Program-made: the position numbers and the translations under genes
Shown: positions 16,223 to 22,978 of the stretch, in pieces
Layout: every line of letters begins with the position of its first letter
Position numbering within the stretch: position 1 is the stretch's first letter
NCBI GenBank assembly: GCA_002382665.1
Contig: DFZA01000019.1
Location: forward strand, 75,169-100,799
Direction: 5' to 3'
Length of the DNA stretch: 25,631 nt
DNA from: Peptococcaceae bacterium UBA4068
Lineage (GTDB): Bacteria; Bacillota; Dehalobacteriia; UBA4068
Notes under the pieces: generated by a model
The model's database searches: none
The model's input: only the letters and a program-made list of their open reading frames with translations
Told to the model about the DNA's origin: nothing

Positions 16223-16251
16223 TTGACAAGATACTAGCGATCCGCTAGACT
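16223..16251 (+). promoter_or_regulatory. Rightward promoter with operator in the spacer
   Basis: TTGACA (16223-16228), 17-bp spacer, TAGACT (16246-16251). A perfect inverted repeat CTAGCG-ATC-CGCTAG (16234-16248) fills the spacer and overlaps the -10. A dimeric repressor bound there would block RNA polymerase, as expected for the divergent cI-type repressor. Confidence 0.65.
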
Positions 16252-16255
16252 AGAA

Positions 16256-16272
16256 GTAACTTAAAAAGTTAT
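16256..16272. promoter_or_regulatory. Palindrome GTAACTT-AAA-AAGTTAt (site 1)
   Basis: A nearly perfect 17-bp palindrome at the expected transcription start of the rightward promoter. It is repeated (16496-16512) at the end of the small gene that follows. Confidence 0.55.
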
Positions 16273-16300
16273 TGACAATTTTTTCCAGAGGAGGGGTTTG

Positions 16301-16504
16301 ATGGATATTCGTTTGCTTAATCAAGAAATCGCCAGAAACGGCATGACCAAAACAGACGTAGCCAAAGAGATGGGAATATCTGAAGCTGCTTTTATGTGGA
16401 AAATCGCCAGAGGTTTAATCGGCTGCGAGGAGGCGGAGAAATTGATTCGCATATTGGCGATTGCCAACCCCGCGCCTATTTTTTTTAATAAAAAAGTAAC
16501 TTAA
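16301..16504 (+). CDS. Cro-like helix-turn-helix protein
   Basis: A 67-aa DNA-binding protein of the phage Cro/XRE type: GMTKTDVAKEMGISEAAFMWKIARG is the helix-turn-helix (written here in parts: GMTKTDVAKEMG, then ISEAAFMWKIARG), about residues 14-38. The ATG at 16301 is taken, 5 nt after AGGAGG; a TTG three bases earlier is also possible. It is the first gene of the rightward operon and divergent from the S24 repressor, the classic phage lysogeny-switch layout. Its own 3' end carries the second copy of the GTAACTT palindrome, so the gene is bracketed by identical sites and may regulate itself. Confidence 0.85.
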   Translation: MDIRLLNQEIARNGMTKTDVAKEMGISEAAFMWKIARGLIGCEEAEKLIRILAIANPAPIFFNKKVT

Positions 16505-16512
16505 TAAGTTAC
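16496..16512. promoter_or_regulatory. Palindrome GTAACTT-AAT-AAGTTAC (site 2)
   Basis: A perfect 17-bp palindrome overlapping the stop codon of the Cro-like gene. It shares both arms with site 1 at 16256-16272 apart from the last base. Confidence 0.55.
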
Positions 16513-16561
16513 AAAAGTGGGACGGCAGGGTGGATTAAGCGGGTGGACAACGTCAGAGTCA

Positions 16562-16574
16562 GGCGGAGCGGTGA
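16562..16574 (+). repeat. Single GGCGGAGCGGTGA iteron-like unit
   Basis: This 13-mer is identical to one unit (20729-20741) of the eight-unit array downstream of the primase gene. It is followed by three short repeats of AGGTAAATCGGA type (about 16590-16626) in the leader of the next gene. Confidence 0.6.
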
Positions 16575-16649
16575 AGCAACTGTAAAGCGGAGAGGTAAAT
16601 CGGAAAGGTAAATCGGAAAGGTAAATCTCAGCGGCGGGGAGATGATTTG

Positions 16650-17276
16650 ATGAAAACAAAAATATTTTCTGTGGCGGCGCTGGCGATGTTATTTATGACA
16701 TTCGGCGCGGTCGGGGCAATGGAATCGCCTGCCGCGGCGCCTTTCGGACGGCAAACAGCGGTTGCTTTTGGTTGTATGGCGTTACTGATACTGTTTACAT
16801 ATTTGGCGGGCGGGTTCCGCACCGGCAGTAAAACCAAGACAATATTTAATATGAAGGGAGTTATTTTTATGCAGGAAATTTTGCAGAGGGCGGCGGCGTT
16901 GCAGCGGCTGCGTCAGAGCAAGGACGACCTCAAACTTTGTCTGGACAAGCTCAACGCTCAGATCGAGCTCACCGAGCAGCAGATCGTCGAGGCGATGGAA
17001 AGTTCTAAGCTACAGAGTTTTAATTATGACGGGGAAACGTATTATCTCAGCAGCAGGCAGTATGCTTCGCTGGTACAGCCGTTGGGCAGGCAGTTTTTTA
17101 ACCGGCTGCGCAGGCGCAGTCTGGCGGAGCTGATTAAGCCGACTATTCAGGCGCAGGCCTTAAATAAATTCGTGCGGCAGCAACAGCAGCAAAACGGCGG
17201 GCGGCTGCCGGATTGGGTTGAGCCTTATGTCAGCGTCAATAGCCGCCTGGTACTGGGCGTGAGGAAGCAGAAGTAA
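16650..17276 (+). CDS. Phage-type coiled-coil protein, with an in-frame membrane N-terminus or a second start at 16869
   Basis: The frame is open for 208 codons from ATG 16650 (Shine-Dalgarno GGGGAG, 8 nt). The first 73 residues have two hydrophobic segments (about 5-22 and 37-54). The rest (from ATG 16869, 135 aa) begins with a predicted coiled coil (about residues 5-45 of that part) and then a conserved-looking block (FNYDGETYYLSSRQYASLV, near 52-70), a layout I know from small phage proteins of unknown function encoded near replication genes. AAGGGAG lies 8 nt before 16869, so the 135-aa form is very likely made, and may be the main product. The upstream membrane part may be a separate gene that lost its stop or a true fusion. 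Confidence 0.7.
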   Translation: MKTKIFSVAALAMLFMTFGAVGAMESPAAAPFGRQTAVAFGCMALLILFTYLAGGFRTGSKTKTIFNMKGVIFMQEILQRAAALQRLRQSKDDLKLCLDKLNAQIELTEQQIVEAMESSKLQSFNYDGETYYLSSRQYASLVQPLGRQFFNRLRRRSLAELIKPTIQAQALNKFVRQQQQQNGGRLPDWVEPYVSVNSRLVLGVRKQK

Positions 17277-17331
17277 AGCGGAGAAATTGCTGGTATGATT
17301 TTGTCTAATAAAGTTGAAGGAGCTGAATGCT

Positions 17332-20300
17332 GTGGGGAAGTCCGAGACGGCTGTCAATTATGCCAAACTGGGGTTGGCGGTATTGCCGCTTAATTACATA
17401 ATCAACGGGGGCTGTTCCTGCGGCGACGGTGGCTGCGGCGCGCCGGGCAAGCATCCTTTGATCGGCGGCGGCGTGCACAGCGCATCTATTGACCCGCGGC
17501 AGATCCGCGAATGGTGGCGGCGTTGGCCGGACGCTAATATTGGCATTGCCTGCGGCGAGGTCAGCGGCATCATCGTTATCGACGTCGACGGCGAGGCGGG
17601 CAAGGCCAGCCTGTCAACTTTGATTGCTGAGATAGGTCAGTTGCCGTCAAGTTGGACGCAGGTCACTGGCGGCGGCGGGCGGCATCTGCTGTTCCGCCAT
17701 CCCGGCGTGGCGGTCAAGAATAAAGTGGGGCTGCGGACTTGCCTGGATATTCGCGGCGACGGCGGCTATATCGTGGCTGCGCCCAGCAACCATATTTCCG
17801 GCAACTGTTACCGCTGGGCCAAGGGCAAGTCGCCGCGGCAGATAGCTTTGGCGAATTTGCCCGCGGCTTGGCTGGAGCTGCTGCAAAAAGAGAATAATTG
17901 CGGCGGCTGTGCCGTGCCGGCGGCTGCGGCGGGGCAGGGGTTGATTCCTTACCGGCCTGTCGTCTTTAGCGAGGGGGAGAGGAACGATGGGCTGTTCCGG
18001 CTTGGCGCGTCGCTGAGGGCGCGGGGTTTGTCCGACGCGGCGTTGTCCGCGGCGCTGCAAGAGGAAAACGCCTGCCGCTGCCAACCTCCTTTATCTGAGC
18101 GGGAAGTGGCAGCGATCGTGACAAGCGTTTGCCGCTATCAGCAGGGCACGGATATACGCCGAATTTTACCGCCCGATGGGGACAGGCAATATCAAAAGAA
18201 TGATACGCTGTCAAGGGGTAGTAGTGAACAGCGGGAAAAAGTGTCATCTATCAGGCGTGGAACGTATCAAAATAGTGATACTGGGCAGGGGGGCGGTTTG
18301 CAGGGGTCAGGAGCTGCGGCTGGCAAAGCGGAGATCGCGGCGGCGCAGGAGATGAACAATAAGGAAAGCAACCGCGGGTTGGTAGCGGAGGCAAGCGGTT
18401 CGCAGGGGTTAAGGGCTGCGGCTAGCAAAGTGGAGATCGCGGCGGCAGCGGAGTTGAGCAATCAGGCAAGTAACCGCGGGTTCGTAGCGGAGGCAAGCGG
18501 TGCGCAGGGGTTGCGGGTTGGCAACAGCAAAGCGGAGATCGCGGCGGTGGCGGCGGCTATAACTGAAGAAACGGAGCTGGCGTCATTACAGGCGCGGCTG
18601 CCGCTCCAAAGCCTGGCCGAGCTGTGCGGCGACGAGATTGTCGGCTTGCTGGTCAGCCTTGAGCAGCGCAATTCGCCCGGCTACTTTCAAGCCAAAGAGC
18701 TGCTGGCGGCGCAGAAATGCTACCGTGCCGCTGAGATGAACAAAGCGGTAAAAATGTACAAAGCGCGGCTGCGGCGGCAGAATGCGGCGACCTCCGAACA
18801 GCAGCAGTTACAGCCGTTGACGGGGTTGCCGGGTAACGCGGAATTTCTCAGCCGCTTTTATCTGCCGCCGGGCTGGGAGATCGAGGGTCAGGCGATTGTC
18901 ACCTCCAGAGCGGCGCGCGGCGGCGGGCGTGAGCTGGCCTGCCCGCATCTGATATTTCCCAGTGAGCGGCTGAAAAATGTCGAAAGCGGCAGCGAGAAGG
19001 TGCGGCTCAACTTCTACCGCGACCGGCGCTGGCGTGATGTGATCGTTGACAAGAGCATGATCGCGGCCTCCAAAGATATTGTGGCGCTCTCCGATTGCGG
19101 CGTGCAGGTGACCAGCGTTACGGCTAAAGCCTTGGTGGGTTTTCTCTCCGATTTCGAGACGGCTAACTGCGCCAATCTGCTGCTTTCGGAGAGCGTCGGC
19201 CGCGCCGGTTGGGTGGACGGGCTACGCTTTTCGCCTTACAGCGATCAGCTGGCGTTCGACGGTGAGGCGGCCTTTAAAAGCGTTTACGAGGCGATTTGTG
19301 ATCAAGGCAGCTTCGCCAAGTGGCTGAAAATCATCAGACGCGCGCGGGTCAGCCTGCCCTTGCGGGCGCTGCTGGCGGCCTCGTTTGCCTCACCGCTTTT
19401 GGGCTTGCTGGAGGGGCAGAGCTTCTTTGTCCACCTTTGGGGCACGCGCAGCGGTATCGGCAAAAGCGTGGCTTTGAAGGCGGCGATCAGCGTCTGGGGC
19501 AATCCCGACAAGCTCTGGCGTTCGTTCAACAGCACCGCAGTGGGGCTGGAGCGGGCGGCGGCTTTCTTCCATTCGCTGCCGATGGGCGTGGACGAGCTGC
19601 AGACGCTCAATTTTGATTACAACGGCAGGAACGGCGGCGGCGCTAAAAAGCTGGTCTACGGGCTTTGTCAGGGGCAGGGCAAGGGGCGCGGCACTAAGCA
19701 GGGCGGACTGGAGCGGCTCGGCGAGTGGCGGCTGATATTCCTCTCCACCGGTGAGCAGCCGCTGGGGGAGGACCTTTCGACTGAGGGTGCGCTGGCGCGG
19801 GTGATTGAGCTTTATTTGCAGGAAGGGGATTATCCGGCGGGACTGACGCCGCCGGAGCTGGCCAACGCGGTCAACGATAACTACGGGCAGGCGGGGCGGC
19901 TGTATATCGCGCGGCTGACCGCATGGCTGGACGGACAAAAAACGCCGCTGTTTGAGCTGCAGCAGCGGTTCGGTGAGGAGCTGCAATGCCCTGAGTATTC
20001 GGGTAAACAGATCAATGCGCTGGTTTTCCTGGCGCTGGGCGATTATCTGGCCTCGCGGTTCGTCTTCGATCTGGCGGAGCAATCGTCATGGGAGGAGGCG
20101 GTAGGATTGGCGCGGGCGGTGCTGGCGGCGCTGAACACACGTGCGCAGACCGACCCGCTGGTGCAGGCCTGGGACTGGCTGCTCTGCTGGATCGCCGCCA
20201 ACGAGGACCATTTCGGCGACCATATCGGCGTGCCCAAGTGGGGCGTGATCAAGTCGCAGGGCTTCGATAAGGAGATTTTTATACTGACGACGGTGCTCAA

Positions 20301-20523
20301 CGAGGAGCTGAAAAAGGCCGGATTTTCGCCGCGGGCGATTGTGCGCGGCTGGGGCGAGCGCGGCTGGCTGGAGCGTGACAAGGACGGTAGCTGGCGCGTT
20401 CATAAGTGGGTCGGCGGCGTCGGTATGGCCAGTTGCTATGTTTTGGACAGTGAACATACCAGACAATACCAGTTGGACGCGGCTGCCGGTAGGGTGCCTG
20501 AGGACGAGCATAATGTCTGGTAG
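17332..20523 (+). CDS. Primase-polymerase/helicase replication protein (prim-pol, PriCT-1, DUF927-like ATPase)
   Basis: A 1063-aa protein. The GTG at 17332 is chosen because AAGGAG lies 9 nt before it; a TTG at 17314 has no Shine-Dalgarno. In order: bifunctional primase/polymerase domain (about 5-160) with a Cys-rich N-terminal stretch (CSCGDGGCG then GKHP), the catalytic DVDG (about 84), GGGGRHLLF (about 113) and LDIRGDGGYIVAAPS (about 137); PriCT-1 helical domain (about 213-270); a low-complexity linker with 34-residue repeats (about 323-408); a DUF927/superfamily-3-like ATPase domain (about 530-1000) with Walker A GTRSGIGKS (704-712) and Walker B VDE (753-755). Such proteins both prime and unwind at the origin of phages and satellite islands. 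The gene is far more G+C-rich than its surroundings, a sign of transfer. Confidence 0.93.
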   Translation: MGKSETAVNYAKLGLAVLPLNYIINGGCSCGDGGCGAPGKHPLIGGGVHSASIDPRQIREWWRRWPDANIGIACGEVSGIIVIDVDGEAGKASLSTLIAEIGQLPSSWTQVTGGGGRHLLFRHPGVAVKNKVGLRTCLDIRGDGGYIVAAPSNHISGNCYRWAKGKSPRQIALANLPAAWLELLQKENNCGGCAVPAAAAGQGLIPYRPVVFSEGERNDGLFRLGASLRARGLSDAALSAALQEENACRCQPPLSEREVAAIVTSVCRYQQGTDIRRILPPDGDRQYQKNDTLSRGSSEQREKVSSIRRGTYQNSDTGQGGGLQGSGAAAGKAEIAAAQEMNNKESNRGLVAEASGSQGLRAAASKVEIAAAAELSNQASNRGFVAEASGAQGLRVGNSKAEIAAVAAAITEETELASLQARLPLQSLAELCGDEIVGLLVSLEQRNSPGYFQAKELLAAQKCYRAAEMNKAVKMYKARLRRQNAATSEQQQLQPLTGLPGNAEFLSRFYLPPGWEIEGQAIVTSRAARGGGRELACPHLIFPSERLKNVESGSEKVRLNFYRDRRWRDVIVDKSMIAASKDIVALSDCGVQVTSVTAKALVGFLSDFETANCANLLLSESVGRAGWVDGLRFSPYSDQLAFDGEAAFKSVYEAICDQGSFAKWLKIIRRARVSLPLRALLAASFASPLLGLLEGQSFFVHLWGTRSGIGKSVALKAAISVWGNPDKLWRSFNSTAVGLERAAAFFHSLPMGVDELQTLNFDYNGRNGGGAKKLVYGLCQGQGKGRGTKQGGLERLGEWRLIFLSTGEQPLGEDLSTEGALARVIELYLQEGDYPAGLTPPELANAVNDNYGQAGRLYIARLTAWLDGQKTPLFELQQRFGEELQCPEYSGKQINALVFLALGDYLASRFVFDLAEQSSWEEAVGLARAVLAALNTRAQTDPLVQAWDWLLCWIAANEDHFGDHIGVPKWGVIKSQGFDKEIFILTTVLNEELKKAGFSPRAIVRGWGERGWLERDKDGSWRVHKWVGGVGMASCYVLDSEHTRQYQLDAAAGRVPEDEHNVW

Positions 20524-20781
20524 CTGGTGGTTAGTATTAGTAATTATTAAAACCATACCAATAGTAAAATAAATACCCTCATATGCGGGAAATAATTTAT
20601 TTTACACAGACTTAAATTTTATTTTTTCTCTATATATATGTCCCGCGAACCGGTCGGTATGGTTTTCCGGTAGGGTGGAGCGGCTGAGGTGGAGCAGTGA
20701 GGCGGAGCGGCTGAGGCGGAGCGGCTAAGGCGGAGCGGTGAGGCGGAGCGGCTGAGGCGGAGCAGTGAGGCGGAGAAACGG
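20524..20781. other. Candidate replication origin: A+T-rich stem-loops plus 8 iterons
   Basis: Directly after the primase-helicase stop codon is an A+T-rich region with nested inverted repeats. AAAACCATACC (20549-20559) pairs with GGTATGGTTTT (20656-20666), GCGGGA (20585-20590) with TCCCGC (20641-20646), and TAAAATAAAT (20565-20574) with ATTTATTTTA (20595-20604). Then come eight 13-14-bp units of the GGCGGAGCGGCTGA type (20674-20781). In staphylococcal pathogenicity islands the origin lies just 3' of the primase/rep gene, with iterons next to an A+T-rich stretch. The layout here is the same. This is inference. Confidence 0.55.
20674..20781 (+). repeat. Eight tandem GGCGGAGCGG(C)TGA units
   Basis: Units at 20674, 20688, 20701, 20715, 20729, 20742, 20756 and 20769, with lengths 14, 13, 14, 14, 13, 14, 13, 13. 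The changes in length exclude a coding repeat. The last unit is degenerate (GGCGGAGAAACGG). Confidence 0.9.
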
Positions 20782-20813
20782 CAGTACCAAGAAATATAAA
20801 GGGGGCAGGCGTA

Positions 20814-21200
20814 ATGAACAAGCAGACTTTGCAGCAGTACATAGCAATAATCCGCGAGATAGAACATCTGGAGGCGGAAAAACAGCGGGTGATTGACCGC
20901 TTGTTTGTGCGGCAGCCGTTAGACGGTATGCCCCATGGCGGCAGGATTTCCGATACGGTTGGCGAGGCGGTAGTGCGGCGGGAGCATTTCCAGCAGATCA
21001 TCGACAGCAAGCTCGACCAACTGATCGAACTGCGGCAAGAGATCGAGCAGGCAATCGGCGAGCTGCCTTCTCTGGACCGCGATTTGCTGCGGCTGCGCTA
21101 CATCGACGGTTATAGCTGGGAGCAGATCGCCATCAAGCTCAACTACAGCATCCAGCACATCTGGCGCTGTCACGGCAAGATACTGAGCAAGTTGGGGTAG
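20814..21200 (+). CDS. Phage regulator with sigma-region-4-like HTH (DUF1492/ArpU type)
   Basis: A 128-aa protein. An N-terminal coiled coil (about 3-30 and 55-82) is followed by a C-terminal sigma-70 region-4-like helix-turn-helix (LPSLDRDLLRLRYIDGYSWE, then QIAIKLNYS; about 84-115). This length and layout are typical of the DUF1492/ArpU/RinA group, phage proteins that activate late genes or terminase transcription. AAAGGGGG lies 8 nt before the ATG. It follows the candidate origin and is the last regulatory gene before the amidase. No late structural genes follow in the window, so its target is either lost or outside. Confidence 0.85.
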   Translation: MNKQTLQQYIAIIREIEHLEAEKQRVIDRLFVRQPLDGMPHGGRISDTVGEAVVRREHFQQIIDSKLDQLIELRQEIEQAIGELPSLDRDLLRLRYIDGYSWEQIAIKLNYSIQHIWRCHGKILSKLG

Positions 21201-21259
21201 TCTCAGGCATAAATCTTCTTTTCCGCCATAGAATGGTGGCAGGAAAGGAAGTGGGCGAA

Positions 21260-21772
21260 ATGATCTACAACCGCGAGACCGCCGTGCTGTACGGATTGAC
21301 TTATGCGCTGACACCCAATCCCGCTTATATTTATATCGCCGATAACGACTGCACCAATTTTATCTCCCAATGCCTGCGGGCGGGCGGGGCGCAGAACGAC
21401 TACGGCGGCTCGCACCCCTGGTGGTATTCGGGCGGGAGCTATTCGGTGAGCTGGTCGGTGGCGGAGACTCTGTATTGGTATATCCGCGTCAACTCGACCG
21501 AGGGCGGCTTTGGCATCAAGGCTGATACATATTATCTGGATAATTTCGATGCTTACGCCGATAAGATCGCTGGCAAGGTCGAGCTGGGAGACATAATCCA
21601 GTACCGCAACACGCGTTGGCGTATCCAGCATACGGCGATCATCACCGATTTTGACTCTGTAACCGGCGAGCCGCTGCTCTCGCAACACACTTTTAACGGC
21701 AGGAACGTGACCTGGCGCAAACCGATATTTGTGCAGGCTATATTCCACCATATCACAAACATAAACCAGTAG
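21260..21772 (+). CDS. Amidase_6 (putative amidase/peptidoglycan hydrolase-like) protein
   Basis: A 170-aa protein of the amidase_6 type. YNRETAV near the N-terminus, the NDCTNFISQC motif with the likely nucleophile C31, GGSHPWWY, and a His motif (QHTAIITD, H124) are the family landmarks. The start at 21260 is chosen because AGGAAAGGAAG lies 8 nt before it; an earlier in-frame ATG (21233) has no Shine-Dalgarno. There is no signal peptide, unlike the wall-associated members of the family, so it may be a phage-type lytic enzyme needing a holin (none seen here) or a cytoplasmic protein. It is followed by a clear terminator at 21802-21825. Confidence 0.85.
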   Translation: MIYNRETAVLYGLTYALTPNPAYIYIADNDCTNFISQCLRAGGAQNDYGGSHPWWYSGGSYSVSWSVAETLYWYIRVNSTEGGFGIKADTYYLDNFDAYADKIAGKVELGDIIQYRNTRWRIQHTAIITDFDSVTGEPLLSQHTFNGRNVTWRKPIFVQAIFHHITNINQ

Positions 21773-21801
21773 CGCACAGCGGATATGTTAGAATAAAGCG
21801 C

Positions 21802-21825
21802 AAGCCGCCCACGGGGCGGCTTTTG
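21802..21825 (+). terminator. Terminator after the amidase gene
   Basis: AAGCCGCCC, loop ACG, GGGCGGCTT, then TT. It ends the phage-like operon. Confidence 0.88.
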
Positions 21826-21887
21826 TGTGTATGCGGGCAAATATGAGAGATTTTGAGAGATCAAGCTGTGGTAAGATTATAATGTGG

Positions 21888-21916
21888 AAAGCTGTCCGGA
21901 AGGGCGGCTTTTGTTA
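21888..21916 (+). terminator. Second terminator-like hairpin
   Basis: AAAGCTGTCC, GGAA loop, GGGCGGCTTT (two G-U pairs) followed by TGTTATT. It is probably a duplicate of the preceding terminator with drift. Confidence 0.55.
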
Positions 21917-21958
21917 TTGAGGAAAAGAAAAAATTTTAATTTGTACATAATATTTTAC

Positions 21959-22033
21959 TTAGTATCATATGATACTAAAAAGATGAATTTCTTCTTGACA
22001 AACCACGCAGGGAGTAGTATCATATGATACTAC
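21959..22033 (+). promoter_or_regulatory. TAC operon promoter with two 20-bp palindromes
   Basis: TTAGTATCATATGATACTAA (21959-21978) and GTAGTATCATATGATACTAC (22014-22033) are perfect palindromes with the same 18-bp core, centres 55 bp apart. TTGACA (21995-22000), a 17-bp spacer and TATCAT (22018-22023) form the promoter, whose -10 lies inside the second palindrome. An antitoxin with a helix-turn-helix bound there would shut the promoter, and two sites could be bridged by a loop. Confidence 0.8.
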
Positions 22034-22056
22034 AGGCATGAGGTGGTGAGTTATGA

Positions 22057-22389
22057 TTGAAAAGCACTCAGAAAACAGTTGAAGGCATGCTTGCCGATAT
22101 GCGACATGCTTTAAATGAAAAAAAATTTACGCTTGTTAATAGAGATAAAAATCAAATTACTATGGCACGACTAGGCTTATTAACAAAAGATGTCATTAAT
22201 GAGATGATGGAGCTAACATACAAAGATTATATTAAAGGTCCCGAAGTAGATGAAGATTTTCCTAATAGTGATAGGTTATGGTTTTTTAAAACTGAAGTTT
22301 TTGGTCATATGATATATATAAAGTTCAAAATAGAATATCAAAAAGATGGTTCTATAAAGTGTCTTAGTTTCCACATTGATAATATGTAA
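22057..22389 (+). CDS. mqsR: MqsR-family toxin (mRNA interferase-like)
   Basis: A 110-aa protein from TTG 22057 (or 100 aa from ATG 22087). MLADMRHALNEKKF, VNRDKN, ARLGLLTKDV, ELTYKDYIKGPE and LWFFKTEVF followed by YIKFKI follow the course of MqsR-like toxins of the RelE fold, which cut mRNA at the ribosome-independent stage in the E. coli prototype. It is first in an operon with an MqsA-like antitoxin, the order typical for mqsR loci. The start is unclear: AGGTGG (22041-22046) is best placed for an out-of-frame ATG (22053) that opens a 9-codon reading frame closing at 22082, 4 nt before the in-frame ATG 22087. Either TTG initiation or coupled re-initiation is possible. A+T-rich, unlike the phage-like genes upstream. 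Confidence 0.85.
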   Translation: MKSTQKTVEGMLADMRHALNEKKFTLVNRDKNQITMARLGLLTKDVINEMMELTYKDYIKGPEVDEDFPNSDRLWFFKTEVFGHMIYIKFKIEYQKDGSIKCLSFHIDNM

Positions 22390-22421
22390 ACGAGACTTTT
22401 ATAACAGAAGGAGAGATTTTT

Positions 22422-22970
22422 ATGAGAGGATACTGCCCTAACTGCGGGAAAGAAGTATCACTGAAAACAATTCAACGTGAAGAAGTATATCCAGTGAAAG
22501 GGAAAGAAATTACTGTTAATGCAACAATATGTGTTTGTGAAGAATGTCAAAACGAAGTATGGAATATGGAGATTGATGATGATAACCTTATACAAGCATA
22601 TGAAGTTTATCGAAAACAAAGAGGTTTATTGCTGCCAAAGGAAATTAAAGTAATAAGAGAACAATATGGATTATCACAAGTTGCCTTCGCAAAAGTACTT
22701 GGTGTGGGAGAAAAATCTATTGCTCGCTATGAAAATGGCAGCTTACAAGACGAAGCACAAAATAATTTAATACTTCTTGTTAAAGACCCCAAAGTTTTTC
22801 TTATATTATTTAATAAAAATAAATTAAAACTAACTGTTGAGGAAATTAAACAAGTCCAATCAAAGATACAATATCAATCTATGCTTGGTCAAACAATTAC
22901 CTATCCTAATAATATCTTTTATATCTATCCCAAACAAAATGATAATTCTTATAATATCTGTGAATGTTGA
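22422..22970 (+). CDS. mqsA: MqsA-family antitoxin with C-terminal extension
   Basis: A 182-aa protein. An N-terminal zinc ribbon (C5, C8 and C39, C42, of the YgiT/MqsA type) is followed by an XRE-type helix-turn-helix (about 72-115: IKVIREQYGLSQVAFAKVLG, then GEKSIARYENGS) in the usual MqsA order. E. coli MqsA has about 131 residues, so about 50 extra residues follow (131-182), rich in Tyr/Ile/Phe near the end (NNIFYIYP). Extensions of this sort act as chaperone-addiction (ChAD) tags in antitoxins of TAC systems: without the chaperone the antitoxin is degraded. It should neutralise the toxin at 22057 and repress the palindromic promoter. AGAAGGAGAG before the ATG; 32 nt after the toxin stop. 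Confidence 0.9.
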   Translation: MRGYCPNCGKEVSLKTIQREEVYPVKGKEITVNATICVCEECQNEVWNMEIDDDNLIQAYEVYRKQRGLLLPKEIKVIREQYGLSQVAFAKVLGVGEKSIARYENGSLQDEAQNNLILLVKDPKVFLILFNKNKLKLTVEEIKQVQSKIQYQSMLGQTITYPNNIFYIYPKQNDNSYNICEC

Positions 22971-22978
22971 GGTGAATT

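Noticed and set aside
16272..16277. Third TTGACA in the switch region as a further promoter
   Set aside because: The region 16-18 bp downstream is G-rich Shine-Dalgarno sequence with no -10.
19390..20082. 230-codon minus-strand frame within the primase-helicase gene
   Set aside because: High G+C content opens long antisense frames. The plus strand carries Walker A and B motifs in the same stretch.
20674..20781. Repeat array considered as coding repeats
   Set aside because: Unit length alternates between 13 and 14 bp, so no frame stays open in a regular way, and the array lies in a gap between genes.
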